This document shows positions 39,249 through 51,428 of a DNA stretch of 64,000 nucleotides, piece after piece. Within the stretch, counting starts at the first letter, position 1; each line of letters opens with the position of its first letter. Below the pieces are notes generated by a model. The model worked only from the letters and a program-made list of their open reading frames with translations. It had not been told where the DNA came from and ran no database searches. Position numbers and translations under genes: made by a program. Origin of the DNA: Rheinheimera mesophila (GTDB lineage Bacteria; Pseudomonadota; Gammaproteobacteria; Enterobacterales; Alteromonadaceae); the NCBI RefSeq assembly GCF_000986865.1, contig NZ_LAVS01000007.1, positions 53,877 through 117,876 on the forward strand, given 5' to 3'.

Positions 39249-39701
39249 CTCAGTTACTTTGTTTAGCGTGAAGTTAATATTTTTCACGCTGGTAGGAGCG
39301 ATAAAAATAGTGTCGTCCCCTGCTATGGTGCCCAGAACTCCTTCCGCTTTCCCGACAGAATCCAATAAGCGGGCAATTAACTGAGCTGCACCAGGACTGG
39401 TTCTGATGATAATCATTACATCGTTATGTTCAATATCCAGCACTAACTGTCGCAATGGACTTTTCGTCGTTGGAACACCCAGCTCAGGAGGTAAGCAATA
39501 CACCATTTCCTGCTTCGCATTTCTGGTTCGTACTGCACCGTATTTACTTAACATGCGGGAGACTTTCGATTGACTGATATTGTCAAAGCCCTCCGCTTTC
39601 AGTGCATCCACAATATCGCTTTGGGAACCAAAACGCTCTTCTTTTAATAAGGATTTAAAGGCTAGGATCAAAGCTTCTTGTTTCGATTGTTTAGTCATCA
39701 T
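39231..39701 (-). CDS. argR: arginine repressor ArgR
   Basis: ArgR is a hexameric arginine-responsive repressor of arginine biosynthesis. The 156 residues have an N-terminal winged helix (about 1-75, with [26 protein letters not shown]) and a C-terminal arginine-binding oligomerisation domain with the [13 protein letters not shown] motif. A second Met follows the first directly, so the start may be one codon later. It is divergent from mdh, the standard argR/mdh arrangement in gammaproteobacteria. I could not pick out a clear ARG box between them. Confidence 0.97.
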   Translation of the reverse strand: MMTKQSKQEALILAFKSLLKEERFGSQSDIVDALKAEGFDNISQSKVSRMLSKYGAVRTRNAKQEMVYCLPPELGVPTTKSPLRQLVLDIEHNDVMIIIRTSPGAAQLIARLLDSVGKAEGVLGTIAGDDTIFIAPTSVKNINFTLNKVTELFEKV

Positions 39702-39886
39702 TTTTATTTAAACTTTTTGTTTTTTAGGCCGTATTAACCGAACTTGGAGTAATACTGTGGTTCAGCAAGTAAATTACACCAAAATCGGATAAAATGCTTA
39801 GACTTTAGGCGTAAGTGATTTGTATTTTGTGCCACATTTCAGTATTGTTGGCGCGTTTATTTTGAACCGTAAATTGGGAGAATAGC

Positions 39887-40828
39887 ATGAAAGTTGCCGT
39901 ATTAGGTGCTGCTGGTGGTATAGGTCAGGCGCTGTCTTTATTATTGAAGTTAAACTTACCAGCAGGTACTGATTTAGCTCTGTACGATTTAGCCCCTGTG
40001 ACACCAGGTGTAGCTGTTGATTTAAGTCATATCCCTACAGCGGTAAAAATTACAGGTTTCGGTAAAGAAGACCTGGACAAAGCGCTGGTTGGTGCTGATA
40101 TCGTGATGATCCCTGCCGGTATGCCGCGCAAGCCTGGTATGGACCGCTCTGATCTATTTAACATCAACGCCGGCGTAGTGAAGACTCTGGCTGAAGCTAT
40201 TGTAGTGAACTGTCCTAAAGCTTTAGTAGGTGTAATTACTAACCCTGTGAACACTACTGTGGCTATCGCCGCTGAAGTATTCAAGAAAGCGGGTACTTAT
40301 GATCCGAAGCGTTTATTCGGTGTCACTACACTGGATGTGATCCGTGCTGAAACTTTTGTTGCTGAATTAAAGGGCAAGAATCCTGCTGAAGTTATTGTTC
40401 CGGTGATCGGTGGTCACAGCGGTACTACGATTCTGCCTCTGCTGTCTCAGGTCAAAGATGTTACTTTTACAGATGAAGAAGTGTCTTCATTAACTTACCG
40501 CATCCAGAATGCTGGTACTGAAGTTGTAGAAGCGAAAGCCGGTGGCGGATCGGCCACTCTGTCAATGGGTCAGGCTGCAGCCCGTTTCTGTGTGTCTTTA
40601 ATTAAAGGTTTACAGGGCGAAAAAGTAACGGAATACGCTTATGTGGAAGGTCAGGGTGAATATGCCCGTTTCTTCGCGCAGCCAATCGTCTTAGGTAAAA
40701 ACGGTGTTGAAGCGCTGTTACCTATCGGCGAGTTAAGCGCGTACGAACAGAAAGCCATGAACGATATGTTAGGTACGTTAAAAGCGGACATTACCTTAGG
40801 CGAAGAGTTTGTAGCAAAAGCAAACTAA
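39887..40828 (+). CDS. mdh: malate dehydrogenase
   Basis: Mdh oxidises malate to oxaloacetate with NAD in the TCA cycle. The 313 residues closely match enteric Mdh: [16 protein letters not shown] nucleotide motif, the mobile loop [11 protein letters not shown] with substrate arginines, NPVNTTV, and the catalytic histidine in [19 protein letters not shown] ribosome site precedes the ATG. Confidence 0.98.
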   Translation: MKVAVLGAAGGIGQALSLLLKLNLPAGTDLALYDLAPVTPGVAVDLSHIPTAVKITGFGKEDLDKALVGADIVMIPAGMPRKPGMDRSDLFNINAGVVKTLAEAIVVNCPKALVGVITNPVNTTVAIAAEVFKKAGTYDPKRLFGVTTLDVIRAETFVAELKGKNPAEVIVPVIGGHSGTTILPLLSQVKDVTFTDEEVSSLTYRIQNAGTEVVEAKAGGGSATLSMGQAAARFCVSLIKGLQGEKVTEYAYVEGQGEYARFFAQPIVLGKNGVEALLPIGELSAYEQKAMNDMLGTLKADITLGEEFVAKAN

Positions 40829-40843
40829 GATGCTTTGACTATC

Positions 40844-40871
40844 AAAAAAGCCAGCGATTGCTGGCTTTTTT
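40844..40871. terminator. bidirectional terminator between mdh and ispB
   Basis: AAAAAAGCCAGC and GCTGGCTTTTTT flank GATT. It can serve both convergent genes. Confidence 0.9.
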
Positions 40872-40890
40872 CTTTTACACAGCATCAGTT

Positions 40891-41862
40891 CTAATGATTG
40901 CGTTGTACTGCGATATCAGCCAGGGTCAAGAGCGCATCTTTATAGTCAGAAGCCGGTAAAAAGGCGATGCACTGACGAGCTTTTTCTGCTTCCTGCTCAG
41001 CTATAGTGCGGGTGTACTCAAAGGCTTGGGTGTGCTGCAGAATCGCCATAATGCGTTCCAGATGCTGCATACCATTGGCATGCTCAATCGCATCTTTCAA
41101 TAACTGCTGATCGTCACCGCTGGTGTGGCGCAGCGCATAAATCAGTGGCAAGGTTGGTTTACCTTCAGCCAAATCATCACCAATATTTTTGCCTAATTCG
41201 TCTGCATCCGCCTGATAATCCAGCACATCGTCAATCAGTTGGAAGGCCGTACCTAAGTGCATGCCATACAGTTTCATCGCATTCACCACAGATTCAGGCT
41301 GATTTGCCAATATAGCAGCAAGCTGGGTGGCGGCTTCGAATAGTTTGGCCGTTTTACAGTAAATCACCTGCATATAATTCTGTTCTGAGGTTTCGGGGTC
41401 GTTGACGTTCATCAACTGCAACACCTCGCCCTCGGCGATGATATTGGTGGCATCGGCCAGAATCTGCATGATCTGCATTTTGTCCAGCGACACCATCAAC
41501 TGGAACGCTCGTGTATAGAGGAAGTCACCGACTAAGACGCTGGCCTGGTTACCAAACACCGCATTGGCGGTTTCTTTACCCCGGCGTAACATGGATTCAT
41601 CCACTACATCGTCGTGTAACAAGGTGGCGGTATGAATAAACTCCACTATAGTGGCAAGGGTAATATGTTGCTGACCTTGATAACCCAGAGCTCGGGCTGC
41701 TAATACCGCCAACAATGGACGCAGGCGTTTGCCGCCACTATTGACTATATAGATACCAAGCTGATTAATCAGCGCCACCTCAGAACTAAGCTGAGAGAAT
41801 ATATGTTGGTTCACAGCCGTCATGTCATTGAGACTGAGCTGGCGGATCTCTTCGAGCGTCAT
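40891..41862 (-). CDS. ispB: octaprenyl diphosphate synthase IspB
   Basis: IspB is a trans-prenyltransferase that makes the long isoprenoid side chain of quinones. The start gives [19 protein letters not shown], matching the family N-terminus (323 residues); a TTG four codons upstream is less likely. Both aspartate-rich motifs are intact: [10 protein letters not shown] (first) and [10 protein letters not shown] (second). It is divergent from rplU, a conserved arrangement. The exact chain length of the product cannot be read from the sequence. Confidence 0.95.
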   Translation of the reverse strand: MTLEEIRQLSLNDMTAVNQHIFSQLSSEVALINQLGIYIVNSGGKRLRPLLAVLAARALGYQGQQHITLATIVEFIHTATLLHDDVVDESMLRRGKETANAVFGNQASVLVGDFLYTRAFQLMVSLDKMQIMQILADATNIIAEGEVLQLMNVNDPETSEQNYMQVIYCKTAKLFEAATQLAAILANQPESVVNAMKLYGMHLGTAFQLIDDVLDYQADADELGKNIGDDLAEGKPTLPLIYALRHTSGDDQQLLKDAIEHANGMQHLERIMAILQHTQAFEYTRTIAEQEAEKARQCIAFLPASDYKDALLTLADIAVQRNH

Positions 41863-42020
41863 CTGGTAAAACAACTGCTTAGGTATAGAATAGTGCTGAT
41901 TCTACACCATTGCAGCGGATCAGCTAAAGCAAAACCCGATCCTTTTTCTGGCTCATTGATCTTTTTAATAATTGTGCTTGCGAGGGTAGGGGAAATTGCG
42001 TACAATTCGCGCCCTGTGAT

Positions 42021-42051
42021 TATAATTAACACGCCTCTAAAAGTCGGCGTG
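42021..42051 (+). promoter_or_regulatory. rplU-rpmA -10 box and leader hairpin
   Basis: TATAAT at 42021-42026 is a perfect -10 element; the best -35 (TTGCGT, 41996) has a long 19-base spacer. CACGCC at 42030-42035 and GGCGTG at 42046-42051 would form a hairpin at the 5' end of the mRNA, 18 bases before the rplU start. The layout resembles ribosomal-protein autoregulatory leaders such as the L21 leader; that assignment is an inference. Confidence 0.5.
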
Positions 42052-42069
42052 CTTTGTACGGAGTTAACT

Positions 42070-42378
42070 ATGTACGCGGTTTTCCAAAGTGGTGGTAAAC
42101 AGCACCGTGTAACGGAAGGGCAAACCCTTCGTCTAGAAAAACTAGACTTAGAAACCGGCGCAACTATTGAATTTTCAGCTCTGATGATCGCTAACGGCGA
42201 AGACATCAAGATCGGTACTCCTTTAGTTGAAGGCAGTAAAGTAACAGCGGAAGTGGTCAACCATGGCCGTGGCGATAAAGTTAAAATCGTCAAATTCCGT
42301 CGTCGTAAACACTACCGTAAACAAGCTGGTCACCGCCAGTGGTTTACAGAAGTGAAAATTACCGGCATCAGCGCGTAA
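42070..42378 (+). CDS. rplU: 50S ribosomal protein L21
   Basis: L21 is a large-subunit protein binding 23S rRNA. The start gives [14 protein letters not shown], the invariant family N-terminus (102 residues), with GGAGTT upstream. The basic stretch [15 protein letters not shown] near residue 80 contacts RNA. The open frame extends upstream into the intergenic region, but those codons are not conserved. rpmA follows by 18 bp. Confidence 0.98.
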   Translation: MYAVFQSGGKQHRVTEGQTLRLEKLDLETGATIEFSALMIANGEDIKIGTPLVEGSKVTAEVVNHGRGDKVKIVKFRRRKHYRKQAGHRQWFTEVKITGISA

Positions 42379-42396
42379 TCGAAGGAGTAACTACTC

Positions 42397-42654
42397 ATGG
42401 CAAGTAAAAAAGGTGTAGGTAGCACTCGTAACGGTCGCGATTCAGAAGCGAAACGCTTAGGTGTGAAACGTTTTGGTGGTGAGTCAGTATTAGCTGGCAA
42501 CATCATCGTTCGTCAACGTGGTACTAAGTTCCACGCTGGTACTAATGTTGGTATCGGTAAAGATCACACATTATTCGCCTTAACTGACGGTAAAGTGCAA
42601 TTCGAAACGAAAGGCGAAAACAATCGCAAATTCGTAAGCATCGTTAGCGAGTAA
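42397..42654 (+). CDS. rpmA: 50S ribosomal protein L27
   Basis: L27 sits near the peptidyl-transferase centre. The 85 residues show [20 protein letters not shown] and [15 protein letters not shown], invariant in L27. AAGGAG precedes the ATG. It is the second gene of the rplU-rpmA operon, which ends at a strong terminator before obgE. Confidence 0.98.
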   Translation: MASKKGVGSTRNGRDSEAKRLGVKRFGGESVLAGNIIVRQRGTKFHAGTNVGIGKDHTLFALTDGKVQFETKGENNRKFVSIVSE

Positions 42655-42669
42655 CGACGCATTGATTCG

Positions 42670-42698
42670 AAAAGCCCCGCCTAGTGCGGGGCTTTTTT
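42670..42698 (+). terminator. intrinsic terminator of rplU-rpmA
   Basis: AAAAGCCCCGC and GCGGGGCTTTT flank CTAGT and a T-run follows. Confidence 0.92.
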
Positions 42699-42804
42699 AT
42701 TAAGAATCGATCAAAGGCTGATGCTTGAGTCTGCTGAAGGTCAGTTTTGTTGCTTTCAATTCATCCAGACCTGCTACGCATTCATGTCGGGGCTGAATTG
42801 ATAG

Positions 42805-42810
42805 TATAAT
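42805..42810 (+). promoter_or_regulatory. candidate -10 box of the obgE promoter
   Basis: A perfect TATAAT lies 33 bp before the obgE ATG. No good -35 element is visible at 16-18 bases. Confidence 0.4.
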
Positions 42811-42828
42811 AAGCCCATAGTTATTTAG

Positions 42829-44001
<1,173 letters not shown>

Positions 44002-44009
44002 AGGTAACA

Positions 44010-44498
44010 ATGCGGATTGCAATGATTGCGGCTATGGCCAATAACAGAGTTATCGGCAAAGACAACAAGATGCCCTGGCATTTACCGGCCGATCTGAAAC
44101 ATTTTAAAAAAATGACCTTAGGTAAGCCGGTGATCATGGGCCGCAAAACCTACCAATCTATTGGTAAAGCCTTACCAGGACGCCGTAATATTGTGATCAG
44201 CAGACAAGGCACGGCATTGAGTACAGATGCCGACTGGGTGCAAAGTATCGAGCAGGCGCTGGCGTTGGTGCAAGCGGAAGCCGAAGTGATGATCATAGGT
44301 GGTGCAGAGATTTATCGTCAGGCGCTGCCTATGGCCGATAGATTGTATATTACCGACATAGATTTAACTGTTGAGGGAGATGCGTTTTTCCCTGATTACC
44401 AGGCCGATGGTCCCTGGCATGTAGCCGTATCAGAGTCACATCAGGCCGATTCAACTAACCCTCACTGCTATCATTTCCGTATCCTGAACAGAGAATGA
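44010..44498 (+). CDS. folA: dihydrofolate reductase
   Basis: FolA reduces dihydrofolate to tetrahydrofolate with NADPH and is the trimethoprim target. The 162 residues include MIAAMANNRVIGKDNKMPW, the catalytic acidic residue in WHLPADLKHFK, the GRKTYQSIG nucleotide-binding segment, and MIIGGAEIYRQAL. The first ATG is preceded by AGAGGTAAC, so it is preferred over Met5. It probably shares a transcript with obgE. Confidence 0.97.
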   Translation: MRIAMIAAMANNRVIGKDNKMPWHLPADLKHFKKMTLGKPVIMGRKTYQSIGKALPGRRNIVISRQGTALSTDADWVQSIEQALALVQAEAEVMIIGGAEIYRQALPMADRLYITDIDLTVEGDAFFPDYQADGPWHVAVSESHQADSTNPHCYHFRILNRE

Positions 44499-44575
44499 AC
44501 AGGACTTCATTGCACCTGCTGCTACATGTTGTTACTATACTTTTGTCTGTTTTTTGACTGCTTCAGGAGTAATGT

Positions 44576-44956
44576 ATGAAATTGTTGCCAGCAGTGTTCT
44601 GTGGTGTAGTGGTGGCCGGTGCAGTATTGGTGTCCCCGGTGGTGCATGCTGACGACCAGTTAGCGGCTTCGATGTGCGATTATGTCAAGGCTGACGATAA
44701 GAATAGATTACGTAAAGTACTGAGTGATTACCGTCTGCGTCTGCGCAATATTTATGAAGGCGTAACCTGCAGTGGTGATAGTCTGGTTCGCTTTGCGATC
44801 AAAAATAATGCCGCTGATGTGGGCGAGTTTATTGTCAAACAGTTGCCTGCTGCTCAGGTGGCTGCATCAGGTGACGTTGCCTGGGCTGAAAGCAATGGTT
44901 TTGCTTCTTCTCCTCTGTTAGCTGTTATTAAAGAACGTGCCGGCGGTGGTGAGTAA
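44576..44956 (+). CDS. DUF3718-type exported protein
   Basis: A 126-residue protein with an N-terminal signal peptide (about residues 1-25, cleavage probably after VVHA). The mature part contains two cysteines (CDYVKADDKNRLRKVL and VTCSGDSLVRFA) that probably form a disulfide, and the pattern resembles DUF3718 proteins of Alteromonadales. Function is unknown. A ribosome site (CAGGAG) lies 8 bases before the ATG. Confidence 0.75.
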   Translation: MKLLPAVFCGVVVAGAVLVSPVVHADDQLAASMCDYVKADDKNRLRKVLSDYRLRLRNIYEGVTCSGDSLVRFAIKNNAADVGEFIVKQLPAAQVAASGDVAWAESNGFASSPLLAVIKERAGGGE

Positions 44957-44976
44957 TACTCCCCTTCTGACGCAAT

Positions 44977-45006
44977 AAAAAAATCCGCCATCAGGCGGAT
45001 TTTTTT
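44977..45006. terminator. bidirectional terminator between the DUF3718 gene and the chemoreceptor gene
   Basis: AAAAAAATCCGCC and GGCGGATTTTTTT flank ATCA. Confidence 0.92.
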
Positions 45007-45027
45007 CGTCGAAGTTCAGCGATCAGT

Positions 45028-47040
45028 TTAGACTTTAAACTGATCGACTGATTGACGTAACTCTTCAGCTAAACGAGCGACTTCATGGCTGGACTGTGAG
45101 GTTTGTTCCGCACCTGAAGCAGTTTGTTCAGCGATGGTCACTATAGACTCTAACAAGTGGCTGATTTCGTTAGACACCTGATTCTGTTCTTTTGCCGCAT
45201 GAGAAATTTGTTCGCTCATATCGTGGGCTAAGTGCACCGCATTGGTGATAGACTCCAGCGCCTGAGCCGCCACTTCAGTTTGAGTCACACAGTTCTCAGC
45301 CTGCTTTTTACCTTTGTTCATCGCTTCTACAGCAGCATGAGCACCGGTTTGCAGAACTTGAATCATCGCCTGAATTTCCTGAGTAGATGCCTGAGTTTTG
45401 CTGGCCAGTGAACGAACTTCATCTGCAACTACCGCAAAACCACGGCCTTGCTCACCGGCACGGGCGGCTTCAATTGCTGCGTTGAGCGCCAACAAGTTGG
45501 TCTGTTCAGCTATACCACGGATCACGTCAAGAATACTGCCGATAGAGGCGCTGTCTTTGTGCAGTTTATTGATTACAGTAGACGCCTGGTCCACTTCTTT
45601 TGATAACTGCAGTATGGTTTGCTTGTTGTTCTCAGAAATTACTTTGACGCGCTCAGCCTCGCTGTCCGCATTTTTGATTTCAGCCAAGGCATCGTTTGAG
45701 CTTTGCATTACACCCTGCGAGGTACTGCTCATCTCTGTAGTGGCAGTGGCAGCCTGAGTGACCTGAGACTTCTGCTCACGAATAGCTGTGGTCGTTTCTA
45801 CCGTAATAGCTGAAGTCTGCTCTGAGGCTGCGGCAAGCTGGGTAGAGCGTGAAATAATGCCCTGGATCAACTGACGTAAGTTAGTAATAACCTGATTACA
45901 GTTGCGCGCCAGATCACCAAACTCGTCCTGGGCTTTGTCATCCAGACGTTTGGTTAAGTCACCTGATGCGACTACGCCTAAAATTTCATTCACTTTTGCC
46001 AGTGGGACCGTAATACTGCGCACCGTGACCATAGCTATACCAACGGCTAAACCGATGGAGATCAGCACGACCAGGAATATGGTCGTAATGGCACCACTGA
46101 CATCAGATTGTGCTTCAGCCTGAATTTCACCAGCCACTGTACGAGCGCGCGATAACAGACGATTTAATCCGTCCAACGCTGTTTTGTTATGTGATTCTGC
46201 TTGCGCTAACTGCTTCTGGGCTTCTGCTGTTGCCGCTAACATTTGTGCTTTTAATGTCAGAATGCCTTCATCACCAGTCAGCAAATCATTGATAGCAGTG
46301 ATCTTTTCATCCAAGTCTGCCACCATATCCACACTGGCGCCCGCCTCAGTTTTGATGATGGTCATTTGCTGATTGACGCCTTGTAAACGTGAAGTCACCT
46401 CGTTGGAGATGGTGTCTGCGGTCGTAGCTGAGGTGGTGCGGGTTAAATCCACCACAACGCTTACTAACGTATTCAGGCCGGTTTCAAGCTCAGTGGCTGC
46501 TTTACTGGCTTGAGGAAAACGACGTGTTACCTCTCTGACGTCGCTGAAATCCAACAGTAAAGAGGCTGAATCATCGGCATTTAATTCAACATCGGATAAC
46601 TGAGAGGCAATTTGATCGCGTAAGGTCAGGCTTTTACTCAACTCCGCAAACAGCTTTTTACTGATTGGCGTAAACTCAGTGTACGCTGCTGAGACCTCTT
46701 TAAACGAGTTGGCCAGAGTTTCTTCTTCAGCCACTACAGTTTGCAGTGCTTTAGCCGCTGTGTCATATAAGGCTTGTTCAGCACCAAACTGAACTTCCAG
46801 ATCCTTCACTTGCTTGACTTCGGTGGCATAAAAAGCCTGCAAGCTGATTTTGCTCATTTTGACAAATTCGCTTTGCAGCACTGCGCTGTTTTCTAAAGCT
46901 GGGATCGAGATTTCATTTACTTGCGTGGTTGAGGCATTGATACTATTCAAGCTCATGTACGAGGTAATACCGATTACCAGCAGCAGAAGTGAAATGACAC
47001 CAAAACCACCAATAATCCGAAGTGCTACCGTTAACTTCAT
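45028..47040 (-). CDS. methyl-accepting chemotaxis protein
   Basis: This is a membrane chemoreceptor that signals to CheA/CheW. The 670 residues have TM1 at about 8-30, a long periplasmic helical sensor region (about 30-315), TM2 at about 315-340, a HAMP domain (about 340-393) and a C-terminal signalling domain. The hairpin tip motif [20 protein letters not shown] is intact. There is no C-terminal pentapeptide for CheR docking. The ligand cannot be inferred. It is downstream of apaH on the same strand with a 108-bp gap containing a TATAAT-like -10 (minus strand, 47134-47139) and an 8-bp inverted repeat, so it is likely a separate transcription unit. Confidence 0.93.
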   Translation of the reverse strand: MKLTVALRIIGGFGVISLLLLVIGITSYMSLNSINASTTQVNEISIPALENSAVLQSEFVKMSKISLQAFYATEVKQVKDLEVQFGAEQALYDTAAKALQTVVAEEETLANSFKEVSAAYTEFTPISKKLFAELSKSLTLRDQIASQLSDVELNADDSASLLLDFSDVREVTRRFPQASKAATELETGLNTLVSVVVDLTRTTSATTADTISNEVTSRLQGVNQQMTIIKTEAGASVDMVADLDEKITAINDLLTGDEGILTLKAQMLAATAEAQKQLAQAESHNKTALDGLNRLLSRARTVAGEIQAEAQSDVSGAITTIFLVVLISIGLAVGIAMVTVRSITVPLAKVNEILGVVASGDLTKRLDDKAQDEFGDLARNCNQVITNLRQLIQGIISRSTQLAAASEQTSAITVETTTAIREQKSQVTQAATATTEMSSTSQGVMQSSNDALAEIKNADSEAERVKVISENNKQTILQLSKEVDQASTVINKLHKDSASIGSILDVIRGIAEQTNLLALNAAIEAARAGEQGRGFAVVADEVRSLASKTQASTQEIQAMIQVLQTGAHAAVEAMNKGKKQAENCVTQTEVAAQALESITNAVHLAHDMSEQISHAAKEQNQVSNEISHLLESIVTIAEQTASGAEQTSQSSHEVARLAEELRQSVDQFKV

Positions 47041-47102
47041 AACCTTACTCCCAGTATCCAGGCTAAAAGGGCATTATTCACCCTGTCACCACACAATAAC
47101 AA

Positions 47103-47123
47103 TTCAAAATATATCATTTTGAA
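47103..47123 (-). other. 8-bp inverted repeat upstream of the chemoreceptor gene
   Basis: TTCAAAAT and ATTTTGAA flank ATATC just downstream of a possible -10 box. It could be an operator or a leader hairpin. Confidence 0.4.
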
Positions 47124-47148
47124 ACAGCGTCGCATTATAGCGTTATTT

Positions 47149-47946
47149 TTAGTCAGAAACACTATAACGCTGTGCCGTCTCAATACAATAGGCCGTTAAA
47201 TAATTTCCCCAAACACATCCGGTATCCAGCGCATGAATACCTTTCACCGGGCTGTCGCCCATCAAGGCGGCCCAATGACCAAAAAAAATTTGTGGGTGAG
47301 GTTTTTGTTGCCAAAACGCATACCAAGGGATCAGCGTACTGACTTTTTCCGGATGGCGCTTTTCTTTGAGTTCAAGTGCGCCATTTGCCAGACAAAATCG
47401 CATTCTGGTACAGCTATTGATAGTAAAACGCCAGCGATCTTGCTCCGATTGGGCGTCAGACCATAACGCCGGGCTATTGCCATACATGACAGAAAATAGT
47501 CTCTCAGGAGAGCTCTTGAGTACAACGCTGACTTCCTCTGCGGCTTGCAATGCGATTTCCACGGGCCAGTGGGGGGCTAAACCGGCATGAACCAGTAATA
47601 ACTGCCGCTCTGGTTCAAAGTACATCAAAGGTTGCTGTTGTAGCCAATGGACGAGTTCAGCCAGATCCGGCGCATGCAGCAAGTCGTCTAACAGATCTTT
47701 TGCATCGGCTTTAGCAAAACCAAAAGCACAGGCCAGAAAATGCAGATCATGATTGCCCAGCACTACCTTGGCTGTATCACCTAAAGAGCGGATAAACCGC
47801 AGTGTTGCCAGCGAGTCGGGACCTCTGGCGACTAAATCTCCGCAAAACCATAAGTAGTCTTTATTGGCATCAAACTGGATTTTAGCCAATAGCGATTGCA
47901 GTTGCTGAAAACAACCTTGCACATCACCTATCACATAGCCTGGCAT
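47149..47946 (-). CDS. apaH: symmetrical bis(5'-nucleosyl)-tetraphosphatase ApaH
   Basis: ApaH hydrolyses Ap4A to two ADP and also removes Np4 caps from RNA. The 265-residue metallophosphatase shows GDVQGC, FCGDLVARGPDSL, LGNHDLHFLA and LVHAGLAPHW, the ordered metal-binding motifs of PPP-type enzymes. It is the last gene of the lptD-surA-pdxA-rsmA-apaG-apaH operon, starting 4 bp after apaG. Confidence 0.97.
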   Translation of the reverse strand: MPGYVIGDVQGCFQQLQSLLAKIQFDANKDYLWFCGDLVARGPDSLATLRFIRSLGDTAKVVLGNHDLHFLACAFGFAKADAKDLLDDLLHAPDLAELVHWLQQQPLMYFEPERQLLLVHAGLAPHWPVEIALQAAEEVSVVLKSSPERLFSVMYGNSPALWSDAQSEQDRWRFTINSCTRMRFCLANGALELKEKRHPEKVSTLIPWYAFWQQKPHPQIFFGHWAALMGDSPVKGIHALDTGCVWGNYLTAYCIETAQRYSVSD

Positions 47947-47950
47947 GAAA

Positions 47951-48328
47951 TTAATTCAGTATATGTGGAATAGCCAGACGGAACAGCGGGATGGCTGCTT
48001 TAAAACACAACTGGCTCTGACTGGTCATTTCATAATAACCCTGCATGGTGCCGACAGGTGTTTCAAGCACGGCGCCACTGGTATAACTGTAGCTGGTCCC
48101 AGGGGCCAACTGAGGCTGCTCGCCGACCACTCCGTCACCATGAACTTCAGTCTCTTTGCCATTGGCATCCGTGATTAACCAGTAGCGTCTGAGCAGTTGT
48201 ACCGTCTCGGCGCTATGGTTTTTGATGGTAATGGTGTACGCAAAAACATAGCGGTTATTGCTCGGGTCTGATTGAGCTGCGACATAAAATGTTTCAACTG
48301 AAACAGGAATTTCAAAACTCAGGCTCAT
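47951..48328 (-). CDS. apaG: ApaG domain protein (CorD family)
   Basis: A 125-residue beta-sandwich protein of the ApaG family, associated with Co2+/Mg2+ tolerance in older work; its biochemical role is unsettled. Conserved segments are [38 protein letters not shown] and GTMQGYYEM. Its start overlaps the rsmA stop by 4 bp. Confidence 0.95.
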   Translation of the reverse strand: MSLSFEIPVSVETFYVAAQSDPSNNRYVFAYTITIKNHSAETVQLLRRYWLITDANGKETEVHGDGVVGEQPQLAPGTSYSYTSGAVLETPVGTMQGYYEMTSQSQLCFKAAIPLFRLAIPHILN

Positions 48329-49140
48329 AACTGGTGTTGCTCTTGTTGATGCAGCCAGCGGGCAATACCAATAAATTGCTCGACACTTAATTGTTCCGGA
48401 CGTAAGGTTGGATCTATCCCCAGCTCAATAATCTGCTCTGCTGTTGCAAAATTGCTGAAACAGTTGCGTAAGGTTTTACGGCGTTGATTAAAAGCTTCCA
48501 GACAAACTCTGTTTAATACCGCAACAGGCACATCCTGGCGCTCTGCGACCGGTTTTGGAATTAGCCGAACTACAGCCGAATCCACTTTAGGGGCTGGTTT
48601 AAAGGCGCCTGGTCCAACTTCGACCACAGGCATGGCATGACAGAAGAACTGAGTCATGACGGATAACCGCCCGTAAGTTTTTGAGCCATGTCCTGCAGTC
48701 ATACGCTCAACCACTTCCTTTTGCAGCATAAAGTGCATGTTCTCAATATCGTCAGCATAATCAAACAGATGAAATAACAGAGGAGTAGAGATGTTGTAGG
48801 GCAAATTACCGAACACTTTGAGTTTTTTGCCCGGCTGTAACAACTGACGGAAATCAAACTTCATCGCATCTGCCTGAAAAATGGTGAGCTTGTCCGCCAT
48901 AACAGGGTGTTCCTGTAAACGCTGAGCCAAATCTCTGTCTAACTCAACCACGCTCAGGTGACCGGCTTTTTCTACCACAGGTTCTGTAATTGCGCCTAAG
49001 CCAGGGCCAATTTCAACCAGTATATCCGTCGGTTTTGGATTAATGGCCTTGACGATGCGCTCGATCACTACAGGATCGTGCAGGAAGTTCTGACCAAAAC
49101 GTTTTCGGGCTGTATGACCCAGGTGTACTTTATCTGTCAT
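48325..49140 (-). CDS. rsmA: 16S rRNA (adenine1518/1519-N6) dimethyltransferase RsmA
   Basis: RsmA (KsgA) dimethylates two adjacent adenines in the 3' hairpin of 16S rRNA late in 30S assembly. The 271 residues include the N-terminal [10 protein letters not shown] motif, the SAM motif [13 protein letters not shown] (about residues 41-53) and the catalytic NLPYNIS motif. The gene overlaps pdxA by 11 bp and apaG by 4 bp. Confidence 0.98.
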   Translation of the reverse strand: MTDKVHLGHTARKRFGQNFLHDPVVIERIVKAINPKPTDILVEIGPGLGAITEPVVEKAGHLSVVELDRDLAQRLQEHPVMADKLTIFQADAMKFDFRQLLQPGKKLKVFGNLPYNISTPLLFHLFDYADDIENMHFMLQKEVVERMTAGHGSKTYGRLSVMTQFFCHAMPVVEVGPGAFKPAPKVDSAVVRLIPKPVAERQDVPVAVLNRVCLEAFNQRRKTLRNCFSNFATAEQIIELGIDPTLRPEQLSVEQFIGIARWLHQQEQHQL

Positions 49141-50128
49141 GTGATAACTTGGCTCGTTGCGCTAAATAAATGGCTTGTTCCAGGGCATGGAACAAACTTC
49201 CCGGGTCGGCTTGGCCTGTACCTGCTAAATCCAGAGCCGTGCCATGGTCGACTGAGGTGCGGATTAAAGGCAAACCCAGGCTGATATTGACGGAGCGTCC
49301 AAAGCCTTTGTATTTCAGCACAGGCAATCCCTGATCGTGATACATGGCAAGGACTGCATCGGCGTGCTGCAAATATTTGGGTTGAAACAAAGTATCTGCT
49401 GGCAGAGGGCCAACTAAATCCATACCTTGTGCTCGCAGCTCGTCTAACGTGGGGCTGATCACATCAATTTCTTCACGTCCCAGATGCCCATCCTCTCCGG
49501 CATGGGGGTTTAAGCCACAGACGTAAATTACCGGAGATTCGATAGCAAACTTATGCTTCAAATCATGATGTAACACTGAAATCACTTTGTGCAGACGCTC
49601 TTTGGTGATCGCTTTTGCCACATAAGCCAACGGAATATGGGTAGTTGCAAGTGCCACCCGCAATCCTTCAGTGGCCAGCATCATCACCACATAAGGTGTA
49701 TTGGACAGGTGAGCGAAATATTCGGTATGACCGCTAAAAGGCACTCCGGCTTTGTTAATAATACCTTTGTGTACCGGGCCTGTGACTATAGCGTCAAATT
49801 CCCCGGATATAGATTTTTCGCCGACATATCGCAAGGTATCAACCACATAGCGGCCATTCGCTTCGTTAAGCTGTCCTGTGACAACATCCGCTTCCAGCGC
49901 AAAATCAACACAAGTTAAAGTACCAGCTTGTTGCGGTACTGCTGGTTGATCTGGCTGATAAGGTAAAAGCTGAAGCGGCAGATTTAACACTGCCGCTCTT
50001 TGTTTTAACAGGTCGGCGTTGGCACAAACAACCAACTGGGCTGGCCAGCTTTGTTGCGCCAACATCACCACCAGATCAGGGCCTATACCGGCTGGCTCAC
50101 CTGGGGTGATTGCTATCCTTAACGTCAT
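49130..50128 (-). CDS. pdxA: 4-hydroxythreonine-4-phosphate dehydrogenase PdxA
   Basis: PdxA is a metal-dependent NAD enzyme of the DXP-dependent pyridoxal phosphate pathway. The 332 residues contain [12 protein letters not shown] at the N-terminus and the metal histidines in GHTEYFAHL and [11 protein letters not shown], with the [19 protein letters not shown] block near the C-terminus. It overlaps surA by 4 bp. Confidence 0.97.
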   Translation of the reverse strand: MTLRIAITPGEPAGIGPDLVVMLAQQSWPAQLVVCANADLLKQRAAVLNLPLQLLPYQPDQPAVPQQAGTLTCVDFALEADVVTGQLNEANGRYVVDTLRYVGEKSISGEFDAIVTGPVHKGIINKAGVPFSGHTEYFAHLSNTPYVVMMLATEGLRVALATTHIPLAYVAKAITKERLHKVISVLHHDLKHKFAIESPVIYVCGLNPHAGEDGHLGREEIDVISPTLDELRAQGMDLVGPLPADTLFQPKYLQHADAVLAMYHDQGLPVLKYKGFGRSVNISLGLPLIRTSVDHGTALDLAGTGQADPGSLFHALEQAIYLAQRAKLSHDR

Positions 50129-51417
50129 TCAGTCTCCGCCAGTACTTCGATAAAGGCCTGGTCACGCAGCTCACGCAGGAAGTTTGCCTGTTCTTCATTG
50201 AAGCGGCGATTAAACAGCATACGGTAGACCTGGTCTTGTTTTTTCTCCGCAGTCATGTCGACAACACGTTTATCCAGTAATTGCACTACGTGCCAGCCGT
50301 GTTCAGTCCGGAAAGGTTCGCTGATTTCTTCAATCTGCAGCATGTTTAATGTATCGCGGAAGGCTGGCACATACATGGCCGGATCAGCCCAACCCAGCTC
50401 ACCCCCTTTTAACTTCGAGCCTGGATCTTCAGAATTTGCAGAGGCAAATTCGGCAAAGTCTGCTTTCCCTGCTTTGAAATCAGCAACGAATTGCTTCAGG
50501 GTATCCCGGGCTTTCTCTTCGCTCATGATGATGGAAGGTTTAATCAGAACATGGCGTGATTTAACCTCATTCAGCTCTGCCACATTAGCACCACGGATAT
50601 CAAAAATGGTCAGGATGTGAAAGCCTGCACCAGAACGCAGAGGCCCTATCATATCGGTTTTTTTCTTGCCGCGAATAGCATCCGAAAACAAAGTTGGCAT
50701 TTCGTTGATATTCATCCAGCCCATATCACCGCCGTCAAGGGCTGTGCTGTCTGATGAGGAGGCTATGGCCAACTTCTTAAAATCGCTGCCTTCGCGCAGT
50801 AATTTCATCACTTTGTCGGCACGATCTTTCGCTTCGGTGATTTGCTCTGTAGTCGCCTGATTCGGAATAGAGATCAGAATATGACCTATATTGTATTGCT
50901 CGTTGGAGGCGCCTTGTTCTTCCATCACCTTCATCAAGGTATCTATTTCTTGCGGGCTGATGTAAATACGGCGCTGTACGTTGGCTCTTAACACCTCACC
51001 TGTGGTGATTTCTTCCCGAAAACGCTCACGGAACTCCTGGTAATCGCCTTCTTCCTGCACTATCCGCTGACGAAATTGCTCCATGGTCAGGTTTTCACTA
51101 CGTGCAACGTTTTCCAGCGCCTGATCTAATTGCGGGTCAGTGATTTGTAACCCCATACGTTTAGCCATTTGCATTTGTAAGCTGTTACTGATCAGACGTT
51201 CAAGCGCCTGTGTGCGCAGAGCGCGGTCTGATGGCAAAGTTTGTCCCTGGCTTTGGGCGTTGCGTTTTACTTTATTGACCATATCCGTCACTTCGCTGTC
51301 CAATACGACACCGTTATTGACGATAGCTGCAACACCGTCGATCTTTTGTTCTGCCGCCTGGCCCGAGAAGGCCAGAAATGCGGCCACAGAGCTGGCAATC
51401 AAAAGTTGTAACTTCAT
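50125..51417 (-). CDS. surA: periplasmic chaperone / peptidyl-prolyl isomerase SurA
   Basis: SurA escorts unfolded outer-membrane proteins, including LptD, to the BAM complex. The 430 residues have a signal peptide (about 1-21, ending SGQAA), an N-terminal chaperone domain, and two parvulin domains (about 170-275 and 285-385; for example [11 protein letters not shown] and SRHVLIKPS). A C-terminal helix completes the chaperone core. It is 11 bp downstream of lptD, its client, as in E. coli. Confidence 0.97.
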   Translation of the reverse strand: MKLQLLIASSVAAFLAFSGQAAEQKIDGVAAIVNNGVVLDSEVTDMVNKVKRNAQSQGQTLPSDRALRTQALERLISNSLQMQMAKRMGLQITDPQLDQALENVARSENLTMEQFRQRIVQEEGDYQEFRERFREEITTGEVLRANVQRRIYISPQEIDTLMKVMEEQGASNEQYNIGHILISIPNQATTEQITEAKDRADKVMKLLREGSDFKKLAIASSSDSTALDGGDMGWMNINEMPTLFSDAIRGKKKTDMIGPLRSGAGFHILTIFDIRGANVAELNEVKSRHVLIKPSIIMSEEKARDTLKQFVADFKAGKADFAEFASANSEDPGSKLKGGELGWADPAMYVPAFRDTLNMLQIEEISEPFRTEHGWHVVQLLDKRVVDMTAEKKQDQVYRMLFNRRFNEEQANFLRELRDQAFIEVLAETE

Positions 51418-51428
51418 AGGTTCCTACA

